DNA of 64,000 nt from Sabethes cyaneus. Lineage: Eukaryota; Arthropoda; Insecta; Diptera; Culicidae. Made by a program: the position numbers and the translations under genes. Below are positions 61,865 through 64,000 of this stretch, piece after piece (position 1 is the stretch's first letter; each line of letters begins with the position of its first letter). A model generated the notes under the pieces. It was not told the DNA's origin. It made no database searches and worked only from the letters and a program-made list of their open reading frames with translations. The stretch lies in contig NC_071355.1 of assembly GCF_943734655.1 (NCBI RefSeq), positions 79,621,449 to 79,685,448 on the forward strand. Direction: 5' to 3'.

Positions 61865-62070
61865 AGTGTAATTTTAGATCAAATTCCGAATCCAATTTGA
61901 AGTGGAATTTCATGTCCGATTTATGTCGGATACAAATCCAATTTCAATTCAAATTCAATTTTGATATCAGCTCCGATTCCAGATTTAATTTCAAACCGAA
62001 TTTCAAAGCCCAACTCAAGTTCACAATCCCAATCTCAACTTAAATTGAAATAAAGTCTTACAAATACAAT
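61865..62070. repeat. Second, short patch of the AATTTCAAGTCC-type array
   Basis: AATCCAATTTCAATTC, AATTTCAAACCGAATTTC and similar words, followed by GGGTGGGATCAGATTGGGGCAC, which resembles GGGCGGGCTCGGACTGGAAC at 57350. So the array and its neighbour block are both duplicated. Confidence 0.6.
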
Positions 62071-62317
62071 TTGAAGTCCACGGGTGGGATCAGATTGGGG
62101 CACATTTCTCGTCTTCTGGATAAAATTTAATGTAAACAAAAGTCTTTGTGGTGCAACTTAAACGGGCAGTATTTTTTCGGATAAGTAAATGAATGGTGTA
62201 AGAAAGATCTGTCATTCTACGATTACTTGATAATTTCTGTGAAAGCTATGGAACCCTTTCGCCGTAAAGAGAACGGTTGATATTCCATGGATCGTTGCTT
62301 TATTATACCACAGACAA

Positions 62318-62597
62318 ACAGACATAACACTCGTTTTCCATTCTTCGTACCGATTAAATCGTCATTTCAAATTTAGGCTTAGTTGGGAATGTCTCCGTTT
62401 TGGTCAAAGTGGCGCTTTTTGACGAAAGAAGGGGAATTCCCCATAAAAAATACTTGCTGCTTTTCGAAGGATACCCATGTTGCTATTTGATATTTGGGAA
62501 TGTCGATCATAGATGGTGCTAGTGTTCAGGCTAAATGTGAGGTACGATAATTTTTGTAGATTTTTCTTCCAAGAGTTACGTCTGTTTGTCTGTGATT
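62318..62597. mobile_element. MITE family Y, clear copy (TIR CACAGACAAACAGAC)
   Basis: The left CACAGACAAACAGACATAAC and right (inverted) CACAGACAAACAGACGTAAC bound 280 bp. The internal GGTGCTAGTGTTCAGGC is shared with the copy at 51364. Confidence 0.8.
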
Positions 62598-63087
62598 ATA
62601 CGTAAACATCAGCAGGTGGTCCGCCACCTAACATAAAGCACTAACTCTTCAATGAAGTTAGCAACACTCTCTCAGAATCAAATGATGCTTTGTGAGAATT
62701 TGTTTAATTAAGCAAATTGAATTTATTTTTCCAAAAGGAATGTTAAATAATTGTTAAAAGGAACCGAATTTTTCCTTTTTTTAGAAAAAAATCATTTTAA
62801 AAATAACAATACTTTTGAATACCCATAGAGTGACCTATAGAAAATAATCTGAAGTTTCATAACCAAATTATATAAGTACTATGTTTGAGCACCCTTAGTT
62901 AACTTAATCATGATCAAAAGTTTCAACACTACCTATTCAATCTCCCTTATCTAATATATAATTATGCTATCAACATCTTTTCTTTTGATAGCAAAGGCCC
63001 TTTTCTTTCAGTTTTATATGTTTTGTTGGATATGTTTTGTCTTGCTTGCTAACTATCCATACAAGTCATATACGAATGAAAATATCT
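62598..63087. other. AT-rich non-coding stretch
   Basis: Nothing recognised. Confidence 0.4.
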
Positions 63088-63232
63088 AGGGGTCAGTTCC
63101 GGCGTAGTAGTTAAATGCTCATGTGAATGCTCACGCCTCTCACGCCGAGGACCCGGGTTCAAATCCCAACCCCACAGAAGTCACGAATGACCCAAGCTAC
63201 TTAAAGTGACTATAATCTAACAAAAAAAAATT
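63088..63232 (+). mobile_element. tRNA-derived SINE (plus strand)
   Basis: GGGTTCAAATCCCAACCCC contains a B box (GTTCAAATCC); CTCACGCCGAGGACCC precedes it like an anticodon/variable arm. The body ends CTATAATCTAAC and a short A tail (AAAAAAAAA). Resembles mosquito tRNA-SINEs; a true tRNA is excluded by the missing acceptor pairing. Confidence 0.65.
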
Positions 63233-63539
63233 AAAATATCTGATAATCAAAATAAATTCTCAACCAGTGATATTTCCAAATCCGTGGTGCCCCATCTGCC
63301 CTGGCAGAAATAAAAATCTTTTTCGTCTGCACTTTTGTTTTAAAAATGCTGTATCAATATCTGTACCGTCATAAATATTAGTTGTATAGAAAAAATTGAT
63401 TTGCTTGCATTAAAAATATGCACTAGTCTCAAATTACTCATTTGTTTGAGGCTGTTTGCATATATTTTTACTAAACATAGACCCAAATACGACTTCTTTT
63501 GTTTTTATTCGTGTCAAGAGTTGTTTCTCTATTGATTTC

Positions 63540-64000
63540 ATGTAGGGTAAGACGTGGTAAGAAGGCCCGGCGGGGTAAGACGGACCACATCGATTTCGAA
63601 TAGAAATCCTTAATTTTTTTTGCAATTACGCTACCGTACCTTCTTTGTTAACGTATTTGAATACTTTCGAAACACTCTGTGGTGATCGGCCACACGAAAC
63701 GTTAAAATTAGAATCACAACAAACTATTCGACCGTCGTTATTTTGTGTGATCTAATTTTAGCAACAACAAAGTTAAGGGAATTTGCAAAACAACAGAGTA
63801 TTTCGACGTTTCTTCGTATCGCTGACGTTTGTAAAACGATTCCTGTTTTGTGTGTGATGAAATAGGTATGTAAAATTTATGTAAATTTCACGGCTTAAGT
63901 GAAAAATGCAAAATGGTGAAGTTTGGAAACTAGGGGTAAGACGGGCCATTTTTCACGGGGTAAAATGGACATGCGTTGTAGCGCTAATAATGTTTAAAGG
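63540..64000. repeat. Edge repeat with GGGGTAAGACGG motif
   Basis: GGTAAGACGTGGTAAGAAGG and GGGGTAAGACGGACCA at 63546-63588 recur as GGGGTAAGACGGGCCA at 63932-63948 and GGGGTAAAATGGACATG at 63958. Probably one end of an element that continues past the window. Confidence 0.45.

Noticed and set aside
63088..63232. Possible tRNA gene
   Set aside because: B box present but acceptor and D arms do not close; A-tail and body indicate a SINE.

Overview
The window is intron-rich, AT-rich, repeat-dense animal nuclear DNA. Spliced genes with GT-AG introns, abundant non-LTR retrotransposon and Tc1/mariner debris, TA-flanked MITEs, Helitron-like elements and tRNA-derived SINEs all point to a mosquito-like dipteran; the species cannot be fixed from sequence alone. 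No bacterial, phage or viral gene, CRISPR array or rRNA was recognised.

The main gene content is a dispersed cluster of five apolipoprotein D/Lazarillo-type lipocalins in the first 37 kb. Four are on the minus strand: A at 547-1083 (3' part outside the window), B at 5846-12621, C at 14206-15157 and D at 22121-23809. One is on the plus strand: E at 35969-36665. Gene models were built by hand from splice signals and the lipocalin pattern: signal peptide, conserved N-terminal Cys, an FDL-like stretch, G-x-W-[YF]-E-I, a D-x-D-Y strand near 'YWxxxTDY', and a C-terminal 'WLLSR' helix. All models B-E close in frame without stops. The five genes share three intron positions (phases 0, 1, 1), but each complete gene has lost at least one of them. 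This suggests duplication followed by lineage-specific intron loss.

A second host gene is represented by a 1.5-kb minus-strand terminal exon (46571-48109) that encodes a low-complexity Asn/Ser-rich tail ending at a stop. Its upstream exons were not found between 48.1 and 64 kb, so it probably has a long upstream intron. Its identity is unknown.

The rest is mostly mobile DNA. 2.1-2.9 kb: large foldback element. 3.1-5.3 kb: decayed minus-strand LINE holding a foreign insert. 5.56, 8.3, 8.6, 16.8, 28.0 and 41.3 kb: short inverted-repeat MITEs. 7.7-8.3 and 9.7-11.2 kb: jockey-like LINEs inside the first intron of gene B. 17.6-27.8 kb: a symmetrical arrangement in which a 2.1-kb repeat and a Helitron-like element lie in opposite orientation on both sides of gene D. 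27.8-28.7 kb: mariner-type transposase broken by a MITE. 29.1-31.9 kb: three-level nested insertion. 31.9-34.8 kb: LINE and DD37E-type transposase fragments. 39.0-40.3 kb: a complete but inactive Tc1/mariner-type element with TIRs and TA duplication. 42.2-43.2 kb: large MITE. 56.4-59.2 kb: long degenerate 12-mer array with a SINE inside. 59.8-61.7 kb: another Helitron-like copy.

Coordinates of spliced exons were derived by eye and rest on splice consensus plus frame closure. Names for transposon clades are approximate.
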